From Candidatus Heimdallarchaeota archaeon (GTDB lineage: Archaea > Asgardarchaeota > Heimdallarchaeia > Hodarchaeales > S146-22), in contig WAPZ01000326.1 of the NCBI GenBank assembly GCA_015520535.1, positions 1-7,006 on the forward strand: DNA of 7,006 bases, in the 5' to 3' direction. A program made the position numbers and the translations under genes. The notes under the pieces are model-generated. The model was not told where the DNA came from and ran no database searches. It was given only the letters and a program-made list of their open reading frames with translations. Shown in pieces: positions 6,633-7,006 of the stretch. Every line of letters starts with the position of its first letter. Positions within the stretch are counted from its first letter, which is position 1.

Positions 6633-6752
6633 ATTCCCTTATCCTTTAAATGAAACTTTTTGGCTGAATAATTAATTAGGCCTGATGCTATTTTTTCTGC
6701 TGGACTTTCTCTCCCAAAAATATAAGGCGTTTGAAAGTGGGTTCACCATATA

Positions 6753-6833
6753 GGGGCACTTTTTGGGGCACCTTTGTGGGCACTTTTTGGGGCACTTGGA
6801 GCACCTTGAGGGGCACCTTTTGGTACAATTTTC
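6753..6833. repeat. Degenerate 12-nt G-rich tandem repeat (GGGGCACYTTTT)
   Basis: About six units of 10-13 nt follow one another: GGGGCACTTTTT, GGGGCACCTTTGT, GGGCACTTTTT, GGGGCACTTG, a diverged GAGCACCTTGA, GGGGCACCTTTT and a fading GGTACAATTTTC. A further GGGGCACTTTTGGGG occurs at 6958-6972, and G-runs (GGGG, GGGG, GGGGG) continue through 6834-6855. The strand bias, G on + and C on -, is strong. The repeat reads as Gly-Ala-rich on + and as Cys-Pro-Lys repeats on -. Neither reading looks like a real protein, so it is best treated as a minisatellite-like or structured DNA/RNA element. Confidence 0.7.
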
Positions 6834-7006
6834 GGGGTGTTTGGGGAGTTGGGGGTTGGTAATCAGCGGTACATGCGTGTTTTTTCTATTGATGTTAAAG
6901 GAAGACATTTTTGGGTTATTTTAGGGGTGGTGTTTTTGGAAAAGCGTGCGGGTAGTTGGGGCACTTTTGGGGTGTCCCAGAGCTCCTTTTGGTGTGTGTT
7001 GTACTA
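6834..7006. other. G-rich region to the window edge with no assignable gene
   Basis: The segment is G-skewed on + and continues the repeat composition. One + frame stays open from 6810 to the edge. An ATG at 6873 in that frame would give at least 44 residues running out of the window (MRVFSIDVKGRHFWVILGV and onward), but it has no ribosome binding site and G-rich DNA readily stays open. On - a cysteine-rich frame covers 6672-6908. I cannot support either as a gene. Confidence 0.3.

Noticed and set aside
6672..6908. Cysteine-rich - strand open frame with repeated CPK/CPQR units
   Set aside because: It is the complement of the G-rich DNA repeat. It has no ribosome binding site, and only the repeat part is distinctive.

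Overview
The window looks archaeal. All genes run on the + strand. Genes 2 and 3 have strong AAGGAG-type ribosome binding sites about 12 nt before the ATG. Upstream there are TATA-box-like ATATAAAA or TATAAAAA boxes rather than -35/-10 pairs, and gene ends are followed by T-tracts. The extracellular proteins are full of N-X-S/T sequons. By eye the DNA is moderately AT-rich. An Asgard-like or other mesophilic archaeon fits, but no marker gene in the window fixes the lineage.

Layout: (1) 41-2023, a secreted 660-residue protein with a metzincin-type zinc-protease signature (HExxHxxSxxH plus a Met-turn-like IMN) near its C-terminus. (2) 2210-3403 and 3695-4933, two diverged tandem paralogues. Each has an N-terminal hydrophobic anchor or signal, a sequon-rich ectodomain, a shared block near the C-terminus with a calcium-loop-like DANGTRFID sequence, a C-terminal membrane helix and a short basic tail. 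I do not recognise the family. Each of the two is preceded by a TATA-like box and a strong ribosome binding site, and the second is followed by T-tracts. (3) 5140-6405, a decaying glycoside hydrolase family 1 gene with two single-base frameshifts, a scrambled and shortened middle and an in-frame TGA. Its C-terminal half is still clearly readable, including the ITENG nucleophile motif. (4) Inside the scrambled middle, at 5462-5552, two near-identical 36/37-nt units lie 18 nt apart. Their ends and internal dyads closely resemble a CRISPR repeat, and no cas gene is present. (5) 6406-7006 holds no convincing gene: a possible coding remnant, a cluster of T-tracts and a degenerate 12-nt G-rich repeat running toward the window edge.

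The first three genes probably form a cell-surface locus (a secreted protease beside two anchored glycoprotein-like paralogues). Shared function is inferred only from proximity and predicted location. The region from 5100 to the end looks like decaying accessory DNA. The most unusual signals are the CRISPR-like repeat pair inside the pseudogene and the unrecognised paralogue family.
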